A stretch of DNA of 64,000 nt from Eonycteris spelaea (lineage: Eukaryota > Chordata > Mammalia > Chiroptera > Pteropodidae), in contig PUFA01000084.1 in the NCBI GenBank assembly GCA_003508835.1, forward strand, positions 4,154,001 to 4,218,000. Direction: 5' to 3'. Positions 48,340-60,479 of the stretch are shown piece after piece. A program made the translations under genes and the position numbers. Position 1 is the first letter of the stretch; each line of letters begins with the position of its first letter. A model generated the notes under the pieces. It made no database searches and was not told the DNA's origin. It worked only from the letters and a program-made list of their open reading frames with translations.

Positions 48340-48840
48340 AAACTTACATAGTTTGCTTTTGTTAATGATGTTTGGATCAGAGTAATTGTTAGCTGCCACA
48401 GCAGATACTGCTGAACTCTGATGGCTTGTTGTTTTGCTTATAAAGTTCAATCCGGGTCAGACATCCCCCTGCTACATACTAGCTATGCCATCTGGATCAC
48501 ATATCCCCACAGTTGCCATGGCACGGTAGAAAAAAGCTAGAGTGGCTTTTTTTTTTTTTTTAAGGGCCAGGCCTGCATGTGGCTTACCTCACTTTACTTA
48601 ACATTTCATTGGCCAGAGCCCAGTTAATGGTCCCAAACTAACCACAGGAGACTGGGAAATGGAGTGAAGCACATTAATACTTGGTGAGCACTGACAGCCT
48701 CCCCTACAACCCTGAAGGACATCATAGACAATGAACTGGGAATATCGTTCTAAAGAGCTTTGAATGTTATAAGCACACACATTCGTCCCTTGGGGGAGCG
48801 GATGGACTAAAACATGAGGTCCACGATTCCCTGACAGCAT
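48340..48840. repeat. Probable old interspersed repeat, unnamed
   Basis: The segment CATTTCATTGGCCAGAGCCC, CAAACTAACCACAGGAGACT, GGGAAATGGAG has the order of a common mammalian repeat. An internal T run (48547-48561) interrupts it. Limits and family are uncertain. Confidence 0.35.
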
Positions 48841-50118
48841 ACAAACACAACCAATATAGGAAATGTCCGGGCAAGTTTGGAAGCCAAGGATTAAATGTTA
48901 ATGTGTTTCTGGTTTTTCATTGTGATGTGGGGCATGTGCGGCATTTGAAATATTTTAATGAAGGCTGTGAAATAGAAGAAGGTAGATCTGCACTGGGAAA
49001 TACATCCATGTAAAGTGTCTCTCATTTTCCCACTGCCTTTTCCTTCCCTTGACTAATTGTTACCATTTTAATGGAGTGATTTGAAGTTCCCTTCAGTGTG
49101 GTGTAAGTGAAATGTACCTGTTATTCCCATTAGGACCTATAAACTAAGGTGTACTTTGAGTCGAACAGTTTAGCATCTGATTGAATGAGAGAGAGATGTT
49201 ATAAAGTCTTTAATGTGTGGATGCTAGAGTCAGGTATCAGAAATAGCCAGAGCATATAACATTTATGCATGCGAATGTTTTAGTCCCATATGATGCTATC
49301 GACTACCAGCATAGCAGATTTCTATTTGGTTGATAATTTTTCTTTTTTACAGTGTTTTAAGACACTTCTGGAAACATTTATAATAATTTACTCTACTTTG
49401 TAATTAGATTTAGTGATTAGAATCTTGCTCACTTGTATAGCTTTTTTCTTTAAATGAATAGCACCAGCTGGCTTATAGTTAAAACCTGATCTGACTCCCA
49501 AAGCTATCAGAGGGGCCGGCATAAGGCAAAACCTAATGTGTTGCGGAGCTTCATGAAGTTAAGAGGAGATGTTTTACATTATTTTATATTTCTTGGTAGA
49601 TATATATATATATATGTTGGAGATTTTCTTTTAAATTTAAACCTTAGCTACTCTTGGCATACATTTAATTTACAAGACATGAAAAAACGTTATCTTCTCT
49701 CATTCAGCTTCTGATCATTAGAGGAAGGACAAATAGCTACAAATTTGCAGTTTGGACTTGAGCCACTTGTACTATTTTGCCATCAAGAGAAATACGATGG
49801 CTGTATAATTAATGGGAGAAAGCATTAGCAAAAGGCTAAGAGAGCAAAGTAATCACAAGTAGCCCTGTGTATTAATTGTTTCCATGTAAATTTACACATA
49901 GTACTGAAGATTCAGTTAAGTTATTATTTCACTTGCTTAACAGAAGTTAATAAGAAGCCACAGCAGGCTAGGCACTGTGTTTTTATGCTGGTGTGATAGG
50001 TTGACTGAGTCGTGGAAATCAGAGATCCTCAATGGCCAGTTTCTCAGGGCCCAGTCATTTTCCAGATTACATTCAGTGACTTCCCCAAGGCTAGAGGGGT
50101 TGAGGTGGAGTAATAGAC

Positions 50119-50151
<33 letters not shown>

Positions 50152-50188
50152 CACACACACACACACACAAAACACACACACACACACA
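50119..50188 (+). repeat. CA dinucleotide microsatellite, interrupted
   Basis: CA array broken by ACAACAC and CAAAACAC interruptions. Three overlapping ORFs on both strands (49937-50321) are products of this array. Confidence 0.97.
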
Positions 50189-51635
50189 AACATTTGCCCT
50201 TTTCCCATGGTTCGAATTGCAGAGATATGGGATGAGAATCAAGAATACCTCTGATGGCCATAGGTTTGGTTTTCAGTCCATCTAGAGCTGTTTGGAACCA
50301 ATAAAAACACAAGAATCCCACTCACTGCTATAGTGTGTGTCTCTGCCTTGTGCGGCCTGTGGCTTATTGAAAACCAATCAGCCACGTGTCAGCTGCCTTC
50401 AGTGAGTAGAATACTGGTAGACAAGAGCACTGACTCACTGACTGGGCCAATGTGTGTCCAAGGCGTGACTGTCTCTTCCTAATTCCCATTCTGTGGCCTC
50501 CCTGGTGTGCTTGTGACAGATTTAGGCTGGACAGAGATGGTGGGAGCTGCTTGCTTTACTCTTCTAAGGCTCACACTTTCCACAGAGACTCTGTAGAAAC
50601 CCTGATGCATATCCATAGAAGTCTAGCCTAGGCCCTTTGGACAATTATACTCTGCTGGGCACCAGAGCAATACCAAATGCAGAGCTGACACAGAGCCCAG
50701 CAAGAGAAATCCCTCTTGCTCTCCTCATGGAAGAGCTGCTGATTCTCCCCCATTCTCAGTCACTTCTGCATCACTTCTCCCCTTACCCTGCCCTATTTTC
50801 CCAGCTGTCTGATTTTCTGAATGTGATCTCAGAGTTCCACTCGTACTTAAAACCATCCCTTGTTGGAAGGCTGGGTCAGTGGACACATCGTGTTATATAA
50901 ACACAAGCATTGTGAGATGGAAATGAACACAGTCAGAGGGTCACGCTTCCTCAGAAATCATTCGCCTGAGTGCTCTGGCCTCGAAGCATGTTACCAGGAG
51001 ACTGCTTTTTGCGAGAATTGATCAGCTGTCCTCAACACAGGTGTTGTGCATGTTTATGTGTGAGACTGGAGCCAGGTAGGGGAAATTTTGATAGTGTTTG
51101 TTTCCTTAGGACATGAAGGTTTGAATAAAACATCGGCAGGGTGCAGAAGCAAGAGAAGAGAGATCTTTGACATTTTCTCCATACCATGCCCAGGGCTCTG
51201 AATAAACAGGTGGAACCTGAGGTGCCTCCATGTCTAACTTCACATTTAGCTCAATATTAATGAGACTCACTCCCTTTGGGTTTTATTTGTGGAAATGGGA
51301 CAGAACATTTCTTCTCACCAGTACCATCATGCCCCCTTCTTGAGTTTTAAGAAGATGAAAGAGAGAAGAAAAATCCTATTTTGAGTAGACCAAATTGAGG
51401 GAAAGGAAATGTGATTAAGCCAGTAAATAAGGCTTCTGAGGATGGCTACAGTTTCCACTGTAAAATTGTTCAAGATTTTCAAGTTATAGACATGAATATT
51501 ATCAGCATTATTTAAAAAAATCTCTCAAAACCAGAAAGCCAAATTCTTAACTGTGAAATATTAATTGAATAGAATAACTGAACTGAATAATGCAGAGAAA
51601 ACTAACTTCAGTAAACTGAACTTCCAGGCACCAGC

Positions 51636-51856
51636 GGTCCCCAACCTTTTTGGCACCAGGCACCCATGCTCCTATGAGAATCTAATGCCTGATGATCTGA
51701 GGTGGAGCTGAGATGGTGATACTAGTGCTGGGAGAGGCTGCAAATACAAATGAAACTGCTCTCTAGCCCACCGCTCATCTCCTGTTGAGCAGCCTGGTTC
51801 CTAACAGGTCATGGACTGGTACTGGTCTGTAGCCTGGGGCTTGGGGACCCTTGCTC
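51636..51856 (+). mobile_element. hAT-type non-autonomous DNA transposon with both TIRs
   Basis: Left end CACCAGCGGTCCCCAACC and right end GCTTGGGGACCCTTG are inverted relative to each other. The interior includes TTTTTGGCACCAGG, TGAGAATCTAATGCCTGATG, ATCTGAGGTGGAGCTGAGAT, TTGAGCAGCCTGGTTCCTAA and ATGGACTGGTACTGGTCTGT. This is a recognisable mammalian MER-type element. No clean 8-bp target duplication is visible. Confidence 0.78.
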
Positions 51857-52064
51857 TCCACAATTAATGATATTTCCATCACTGTACTCAGCACACTATC
51901 TACCTACCCAGTCTCTCCTATCTCTAATTGCGCCCTGATTATCTTTGTAGTTATTTAATCCAATCAACATGGCAGCATCTCAGCAGCAGATAATCTAGTC
52001 TATGAAATAGCAAGGCCTTCTTGGATCTTCTTGACACAATCAAAACAGTTTATAAACTTAGTAC

Positions 52065-52240
52065 TTTCACTTTCCAGCTTTGTGACCTTGGCCAAGAGAA
52101 TGGACCTCATGAGATTCAGTTATTCATCCAGTACATAGGTGGGAGCTGGTGATAGTAACACTGTCTAAGCTATTGCACAGGAATAGGGTATGGATCAAAT
52201 AAGGCAAGGCATATACTAGTGTTTTGTAACCTGTATAATG
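52065..52240 (+). mobile_element. MIR SINE, sense
   Basis: Contains CCAGCTTTGTGACCTTGGCC, AAGAGAATGGACCTCATGAG, TGGTGATAGTAACACTGTCT and GATCAAATAAGGCAAGGCAT, following MIR order with divergence. Confidence 0.6.
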
Positions 52241-53139
52241 TTATACTACCAAAGATATTATTAATAAATACCTTTAACATTTTTCTTATTTCTCCTTACA
52301 TTTCTACTTGTTTATGTCTTCTTTCATCACTTAATGTTTATTTGCCCATCCAACAAAAGGCAAGTAAAAATGAAATGGAGATCTAACTCATATTTATCAA
52401 CTCAAGGTTTTTTTTGTTGTTGTTTTTTAATCCCCCTCCCCCCGCCACACACACAAATACTGCCCACCTATTTAGCTCTCTGGAATGTTCAAATCTACCT
52501 AGATTGCAGAAAGTATTCTATTTCTCTTAGCAACATTTAACGCTCACAAAAAATACTGTTTTCTGCCATTTCATATAATGTTTTTAAAGTTATAATTGGT
52601 GTGAATGCATTAATTAATTCACAACGATAACTGTATTTGTTTCAGAAGAAATAATGTGATGTTCCACATTCTGTTCATAATGGTTCATGGGTAAGCTTTT
52701 GACAGGGGCAATGCAAAGAAAGAAATTCTAAACACCTCCTGTCGATCTTTTTTCTTTGTCTAAATATTCTATCTTCTGGGCCCTTGAGCAATGGCAGGAA
52801 ACAACTTTTATTATTTGCATTGTATTCTAGGCATGCTTTAGTTTCTATTAGAATCTACCTCCTTCCCTACACGCAAAGAACACTATGTGCCTTAAGCAAC
52901 TAAAGAAATAGAATTTAGGCTAGTAATGTGGACATGAAATCATTAAGTTTAAGGAATCCTTATAAGCACCTTAGTTATCTATACATATTTCTGATTCCCA
53001 AAATAAAATGAAGAAATGAGATGAGCAGTAAGCCATTTTGAAAATGTTAGGGTAAATATTCTTATTATTTTCATGATAACCTCTTACTTGCACTTGTGTT
53101 GAAACAATAAAAACTAGCTGATCTAGGTCATACTTGTCA

Positions 53140-53225
53140 TTGTTTTATTCCCTTTCACCTCTGCCCATGCCTAGCACAGTGCCTTTTTACATTGTAGGTG
53201 CTCCATAAATGTTGTTGGTTATTAT
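53140..53225 (+). mobile_element. L2 LINE 3' end, sense
   Basis: Contains GCCTAGCACAGTGCCTTTTT, ACATTGTAGGTGCTCCATAA and ATGTTGTTGG, the classic L2 3' terminus. Confidence 0.7.
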
Positions 53226-53999
53226 TCTTAAGCATGATAAACCACAGATCGGTCTCTAAACCCTTTATACTTCTATTTTCTATTCACTTACAGCTCCTTT
53301 TTTTCTGATTTAAAATCCTCTCCGCTTTTGATATAAGGACTTGTTTATAATAGTCTCTTAATAGCTAAGGAATCCATTTACAGGGTACAGGCAACATTTT
53401 CCTCACATTTAATTTTTTTTTCTTTTTAGAAAACCAATGGAACACAGAAAAAAAAATACTTTGGTTGCCAATTAAGCATTTTGTAGCTTTTTAGGACATG
53501 TCATAGTTTAGGGCTAAATCTATAGGCTTTTCATGAATATATCCTGAGTTTTCATTTATTCTAAGAATTATACTGAATAGTTTTCCTTAATATGGAAAAT
53601 ATGTCTTTTTTAGTGCAAATGGGGGAAAAGGCATTTTTTGTTGTTTTCTGATAAAGTCTCAAGATGCCACTTCTCAGACCTTGGAATTCACCTTGTTGCT
53701 ATTTGCCACCTACCCTAGGTAGCCTGATATTTTTGAGCTTCCCTCTGTTCCATACCCCTGTTTCTGCCAAATAATGAAACCATCTGCCCTGGTTGGACAG
53801 TTTCTAAAGACTATACTTTAAGTACCAGAAATGAGGAAGCTATTTTGCCTAGGTAAAGAGAAGGTAGCAGATTCATTCCTTCCATCTATTGATTAGATCA
53901 GCTTCTGGATGCTTTCCCAGATCAGCAGAAACAAATATCCAAGCAGCTGGAAGAAGGGTCTGGGAATATGAGATTCTGGAGAAGCTGCTGACTTGCTGA

Positions 54000-54240
54000 G
54001 TAACTGCAGCCTCAGTGAGCAGAGTCAGAATAGTTCCATTTGCTCTTATTTAGCAAGGCAATGACCCGTGTATGGGAACAGCCATTTGATGCCCCACAGA
54101 GTAGACTTATTGCTGAAACAGCAATAATGGACACCTTTAGCTGGTCATAAATGCAAATATTGGTGCCTGAATAATTTGTCCCCTTCCTAAACCAGCCCAC
54201 ACACTTAGATTCCAGTGTAATTCTGAACATTTAATAAATG
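54000..54240. other. Candidate conserved noncoding element with octamer motif
   Basis: Repeat-free block containing a perfect POU octamer ATGCAAAT at 54151-54158 next to TATTGG, plus GAATAATTTG downstream. Motif presence alone is weak evidence. Confidence 0.25.
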
Positions 54241-55754
54241 TAGAAGAATTCCAAATTAAAATATTTTAGGTAGACCAGGGGACTCAACCAGGTGTGGATA
54301 TTCGTGCCACACATGTATAACCACAAGTACGCATCTGCCACTGAATGGTATATAAATGAGCTCATAGCACTTTTTGCCCCTCGGCTACTGCATTTGAGTT
54401 ATTTAGAGCAGTCTGACCCAAATTAACCCTGCCTTTTGGTGGTGGCTATTGTCTGGATGTCTCTAAGGACAGTTTTGATGTAAATCTGACTGCTTAGGAC
54501 AGTGCCAGGAATTCATAGAACCACTTGGGCGTATCATGTAGTGCTCAAAGGCCCAGAAGAGTATGTCTTACCCTGCTAATACCTCTGGCCAACATGGTAA
54601 AATGCCAATTACATCTCAGAGGACTATGGTGAGTCAGGCTTCAGGCACTAAATTAGTCACATGTACAATTCAGAAACTGCCCCTGTCTGATTAAAAGAGA
54701 ATGACTTTTTCTTGACTACACTTTATTTTAATATGTCATTTTCATCATCTTCCTTGCTTCAATTACCCTGACTTTACCACATTCCCACTCGCACGGGACT
54801 TGGCATTGCTTTGTTTTATACACACATTTTTATCTTTTCCTCTAAATTGTTAACATATTATTCCTGTTAAGTTACTTTGTTCATCATTTAATGCATGCAG
54901 AAGTGCAGAATTTCTAATCACTCCTGGCAGAGAAATTTGAGTAACTGATACTTATAATGAGTTTCTCTCACCCTCGGCTTCATCTGACACTCAAAGAATC
55001 TGTAGTTTCCATATTTTCCCTACTCATCCATGAAATTTGTGTCTAAAAGAAATGTTCCTGCAGAATGCTCCTTTTCAAATGCCTGTTTCAGAGGCTGATG
55101 TTTCTCGCTTTGTAAATGGATCCTAACGGGAGTGGGAACTAGTACTAGTGGAAGAGAAATTACCAATGCAAGTTGTTTTCTTCTACTGCAAGATCGAAGG
55201 CATTAGAGGCTCAAATTGCAGATGCAAAACCTGGCAACATCTGTTACCTGCAAGAACAACAAATAAGGAAACCTCTCTTTTACTGAGACTTACATTGCAC
55301 ATGACATAATGATGACAAAATTTTATTTGGAGAGCTTTTTCTCGGGAGCCCAAGAGTTAAGCTTCTAAAAATTTTGGTGAATTATACTTGTTATGATTGT
55401 GCACTCACACATCTTTGTTTCACTTTTTATTATAGGTATAAAATGTCTAGACATTGACTAAAGGGCTGAACATATTGGCACAGCTCTGCCCATTAGCAGA
55501 TAAGAACTCGATACATATCTTTGGGGTGATTTATTGTTAATGACAATATTAATGATTAATTATGATTCATAACAACTTCTTACACCTTTTGGCAATAATG
55601 GTGTCTTCAAAAATATAACTAGAATTCCGTTCGCCATAGAAATGCATGACCTATCTCATCATGTTGTTTTAGGAGAGGTTAAGCCAACATGGTTTTATTA
55701 CCTAGTTTTAGTATGTAATAAATAATAACTAAGGTTGTAGAACCTTTTACAGTT

Positions 55755-55900
55755 TACAGAATAAGTTCACATGCATTACTTTATTGATCCAAATAGCAGT
55801 CCTGTAATATTGCCTAATATCAACTTTGCACATTATTTCCAATTACCAGATGAGGAAACTAAGTCTCAGAGAGATTTAAATAATTTGTCATTAATTTGTT
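55755..55900 (-). mobile_element. MIR SINE, antisense
   Basis: Contains TTCACATGCATTACTTTATT, GATCCAAATAGCAGTCCTGT, CAGATGAGGAAACTAAGTCT and CAGAGAGATTTAAATAATTT, the MIR core read in reverse. Confidence 0.75.
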
Positions 55901-57084
55901 CATTTATTCATCCAAAATCTATTAAGAATTTGCAATGTGTCTGATGATATGGATTAAAAACCAAATACCAGAGAATATGTGGTTGCCCTGTGAGCTGGTG
56001 GGAGGACAGGACCAAAGTCCCCTGGCTCTCAATCTAGTACTCTGTGTTACATTTTCTAATCCTGTCATCCATCCAGGAAACTACTACACCATGCAGCAAA
56101 ACATGCTTCTGTGGCATTTTCAGAAGGAAAATGCCAGGCAGGATGGATGTTTGATGTTTCACAAGATGGCATTTCTGTGTTATATTGTATATTTTTATTC
56201 TTTTATTGTTGAATACTTGGATCATGCTTATTAAAACCAAGTGCTATTCAAGAACCTGTAAATTTCTGAACCCAACTCTTATATAGACTCTGTTCCACAG
56301 TCTGTTATATATGCAAAATGATAGGGCATAAGTTTCTCTAGCCATACCAAACAATGGTTAGAAATTAGGAAGTGGATAGTTTTGTGCTTTGAACCCCCCA
56401 TGGCCACCACACACACACAGTAATACATTCACTTTTTCCCAGCTTTAAATGAACAATAACTAATAAGACCAATTTGTTGCTAATTTGTACCATTAGGAAT
56501 GGCATTTTGAATTGAATACAAGAAATAACTGCTAATTATTTGAGGTTAGGGAAATAAGCCAACTGACCACTTTTCTCTCCTACTCTGGAACTAATATTTT
56601 CCTCTGTAGACTGATTAGTTAGGGACCAAGGATAAAGGCATTAAAACAACCACAGCTCGAATTAGACAGTCTTGTGAACCTAGGATTATTTTTAAAGCAA
56701 TGTATACTGACAGATAAGAACCAATGCTGAACATGGGACCAAGTTGTTTTCTAGAAACCCAAAGGAGTACCTAAGCAGAGATGACAACAATTTACCTCTA
56801 TGAAAAGGCCCCTCTTCATATTTATCCTGTATTATGACTGCTTTCCAATTTGCAACAATTAGGAATCTCTGGTTTGAACAACAGAAATTGACAGGCTAAT
56901 TTGATGTAAAAAAGGAACAGTATAGAATAGACAATTGGAAGCATATGGAATAGTGCACAGGATCAAAGAAAAGACAGAAAAATTTTGCCTTGGAAAGCGC
57001 AGAAGCATGCATTCCTATGGGTGCAGGTTGCAGACCTAGTGAAAAGTAACAGTTCTTTCAGGTGGCTGCTCTTTCATGATATGC

Positions 57085-57655
57085 ATTAGCTAACTGTTGC
57101 TGCTGAACATATCACTCCAAAATTCAGAGGCATAAAACAATAGTTATGCTTTATTTCTCACGGGCGTGCAAGTCACCAGATCTACGCTTGGCTTTACTAT
57201 AGGTCACACTATTCCTAGGTTGTCAAATTTATCAAATAAAAATATAGGATGCCAGTTAAGTTTGAATTTTTGATAACAGATATCCGTGTGGCCCAAGAAA
57301 TATTGGAACATGCTTATGGTAAAAAAGTATTGGTTGTTTATCTGAAATTCATATTTAACCGGGTACTGTGTATTTTATCTGACAATGCTATTTGCCATCT
57401 TTTATCCTCCTCCTGGAACCAACAGGCTCAGTTGAGCATGGTGATGGTAAAAGCACAAGATCAAATGAGTCCAATTGTGCCAGCACTTTTCCGGACTCTG
57501 CTTGTATATCCTATGCTGATATCCTTGGCCAAAACAAGTAGCATGGCCTAGGGATAGAAAACTGTTTGCCATCCACTACAGAAATGCCTGGACATGGCAA
57601 GGGATGCGGATATAGGGAAGCATGGGGATTTGGGGCCATAACATAGTTTATCACA
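57085..57655 (+). repeat. Old interspersed repeat split by a nested palindromic element
   Basis: The left part has TTAGCTAACTGTTGCTGCTG, CACTCCAAAATTCAGAGGCA, AACAATAGTTATGC and TTTATTTCTCACGGG. The right part has CAAATGAGTCCAATTGTGCC, GACTCTGCTTGTATATCCTA and GGCCAAAACAAGTAGCATGG. In intact mammalian copies these parts are joined without the 57222-57385 palindrome, so the latter looks inserted. Family name not asserted. Confidence 0.5.
57222..57385. mobile_element. Palindromic DNA-transposon-like element
   Basis: The left arm (57222-57282) and right arm (57331-57385) are imperfect reverse complements. GGATGCCAGTTAAGTTTGAA on the left pairs with TTCATATTTAACCGGGTACT on the right, and AAATAAAAATATAGG pairs with the TGTATTTTATCT side. 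The loop is about 50 bases. A snap-back arrangement like this is typical of some short non-autonomous DNA transposons. The 100-codon ORF at 57249-57551 crosses it and is not a gene. Confidence 0.65.
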
Positions 57656-58285
57656 AGTTGAATCAAGTTTCAACCTCACTTGAGCCATTCCCTATAAAAA
57701 CCAAATTCCAGGGAGGGAGTGTCTGAATGACCTAGTTTATGTCATATTCCCACTTCTTAGCCAAGGAAAAATGAGTCACATGATTGACAGTCCCAATAAA
57801 CCAGTGGCAGTAAGTGAGAGATGGTTTCCCCAAAGGAAAAACAGTGTGTCTTATCAGACAAAGACGTGGATTTGGGCAGGTAAAACACTCTACTTATGTC
57901 CCTGTCTTTGTCTTTGTCTGCAATTCTACTTTTGGTCACACATAAGAGATTTAGCCTTATACAAAAGAGAAGGAATGAATTGGAACCTAGAGAACTATAT
58001 AGAAACATATGTAGATACCACTTGGTCTACAAATGCCAGGGCAGACTCTGGAAATCTTCTAGAAATAGAGGGCAAGAAAATTACAAAAATAGTGAGGAGT
58101 TACAATAAAATCATGGGTGGCGGAGCCAGATTGTGTCATAAGCCCACTTAATGCTGGTTTATTCCATAGCTGAAAGAATTCACATATCCAAGTCACCAGA
58201 TATTGGCGTTATTTTAGAAACTGCCATTCAATTTGTACTGAATAGAAAAAAACATACATCTTTAACACAAAACCTATGAATATTG

Positions 58286-58371
58286 CAATAGGTGAAATAG
58301 GTGTATTTCAAGAGGTGTGTATTTCACACAAGAGGTATGTATTTCAATAGGTTAAAGAATATCACCTATTT
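58286..58371. repeat. Triplicated short motif flanked by an inverted repeat
   Basis: Three imperfect copies of AGGTRTGTATTTCA lie in a row (about 58298-58346). The cluster is bounded by AATAGGTGAAATA (58287-58299) and AATATCACCTATT (58358-58370), which are near reverse complements. No known family recognised. Confidence 0.75.
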
Positions 58372-59089
58372 AATAATTCTGATTTTAAAAATTGAATTAC
58401 TAGGTGTGCATCTTCATTTTACAATTTTTTCCTAACAGTGGAAACCCTCAGGATTCCGTTGAATAATGAATTTTACTAGTGTCTTGAAAGATAGATATCT
58501 AAATTATGTTTTGTACTCAACATGTTAAAAGGTGTTTATCTAATAAACAATTAATTTTGGAACAGGAAACACTTAATAATAGTATGGTGTCCAAAAAATC
58601 AGTGATTTATAGTTTTAAATATTTTGATAAAAATAATTGGCATAGTATGTAAACTTTATATTTGCATGTTTCCCAGAAATATTGATCTGGCCAAGTTGGC
58701 AGCACTATATAAAGTATTTCTGAAAACCAAAATGTCATATAGATTTTATATTATTTAACAAATGATATTGGGGAAATCGACAAAATATATAGGAAAAAAA
58801 CCTGGTTATAGCTCACACTAGAAGTAAATCTGTATATCCCAGATTATGTAAAAAGTTTATAGGAAAAAAATATATTTTTTTAAAAAGAAGAAAAAGACAT
58901 AAGCATTTAACTGATCTTATCTTAAGAAAGGAGCTAATATGCACAGAAGCAATTGAAGAAATAACATAAGAAAGATCAAGAAAGAAATGTGAAATTTCTG
59001 CAAAACAAAAATGATCATAAAATTGGAATAAATTGGGGAACTTGCAAATAATAATGACAACAAGAGGTCAATTCTTTATGGTATAGGAG

Positions 59090-59260
59090 CTCTCATTAAT
59101 CAGTAAGAAAAACAAAATAAGCTAGACAAATTGGAGAGATCACTGACACTGAATAGGTTGAAAAACATCAAATAAATGGTTCATGGCATTACATTTAAGA
59201 AGATATATAATAAATCACACACCCTCTAAATAAAAATTATTAGGGAATATTCTAAAAAGA
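59090..59260 (+). mobile_element. Possible L1-like remnant
   Basis: A weak resemblance to old L1 3' UTR words (CTCTCATTAATCAGTAAGAA, then GGTTCATGGCATTACATTTA). Could be chance in AT-rich sequence. Confidence 0.25.
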
Positions 59261-59479
59261 AAAAAAAAAACAATTAACCACCCGGACTACTGTGATGACC
59301 CAAGAATTAAGCATAAATCAATATTATAGTGATTTTGATGAACAACTTGTATTTGCTAATCCAAATAAGATTATTATGTTAAACTCTATTTCCTAAGTGG
59401 TCATCCTAACAGAATAAAATTGAGCAAAAAATACTATTTGGAACCTCTTTTGCAAAAGGAATGCAATCTAGAGGAAGAA

Positions 59480-59640
59480 TTAAGTTTAGGAAATCAATAA
59501 ACCTTAGGTTTTGGTCCTGGCTCTGTAAATTTCTTAGCTATCTGATTTTTAACCATTCTGTTCCCTATGTTCATATCTATAGAATGGCAGTAATAGAAAG
59601 AATCTTTAAAAAGATTTTACAAGATAATAAAATAAAACCT
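59480..59640 (+). mobile_element. MIR SINE, sense
   Basis: Contains TTTTGGTCCTGGCTCTGTAA, ATTTCTTAGCTATCTGATTT and ATCTATAGAATGGCAGTAAT, matching MIR core order. The ORF across it is spurious. Confidence 0.6.
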
Positions 59641-60479
59641 TGAATTGCTACTTTAGTGTATTAGTGATGGTGTAAATATAAACTCCATGAATTACTACAG
59701 GAATTTAGGAAGGAACTATTAAAGCATTAAACTAAAAGAAGTTATATGTATGTGAATGGCTCCTCATAGAAAAGAAAAAAAAAAGAATTAAATCCCTGAA
59801 AAATCTATAGTTGAGGAAGTTGGACACCAAATTTTATCCTGCTTCTTGTGTTCCTAAAATATACAAACATTTCTATGCCCCATGGTTAATTTTTTTCATT
59901 AAGAGTCAAAGAAATTGATAGTGAAATAGATGACTAGAGGGGTAGCTAAAGAATATTGATAAACGCTGTGTTTTATTGGTTCAGAATCAAAGCTTGCTCC
60001 TTTCTGACAAAAATTCAATAAGATGACTTCCTTGAGCTCAGAAAAAAGAGTTGGGGGTGGGGGTGTGAAATTTCACTAATTTTTATTTTTCAAACACTCC
60101 GTGAGTAACCTGCCATTCTCCAAGTACCATTCTCTAAGATTTAGTGTTCAAGAAAACAAAGGCCCTTCTGCCTACCTCTTTCAGTTTGGTTTCAGGCACA
60201 GGTAAATAACCCAGCATTTAAGATTGAGTACTGTGGTAGAGAAATACAGGGCACAGTGTGAGAACACAAGAGGGGAGCTTCACTGATGTGGAGTCAGGAG
60301 GGAGTGGAGGTGGGGGTGGGGAATGACGGGACATCTTCCCAGAAAAAGTCAGAAGATAAACCGACAAGCTGAAACCTGAGAGAGGGAAGGTGCTAAACAC
60401 TTGAAGAGTTGAATAAGAATATTCCATGTAGGGGAAAAAAAAAAGGAAGAAGAATGCTAAATGCCTCGGAATAAATGAG

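Noticed and set aside
49937..50321. Three overlapping ORFs rich in Thr-His or Cys-Val
   Set aside because: Products of the CA microsatellite on each strand.
57771..58151. Longest ORF in the window (126 codons)
   Set aside because: No recognisable domain, a low-complexity cysteine/leucine patch from a CTTTGTCT repeat, no splice or promoter context, and a shorter overlapping ORF in another frame. A chance ORF is most likely.
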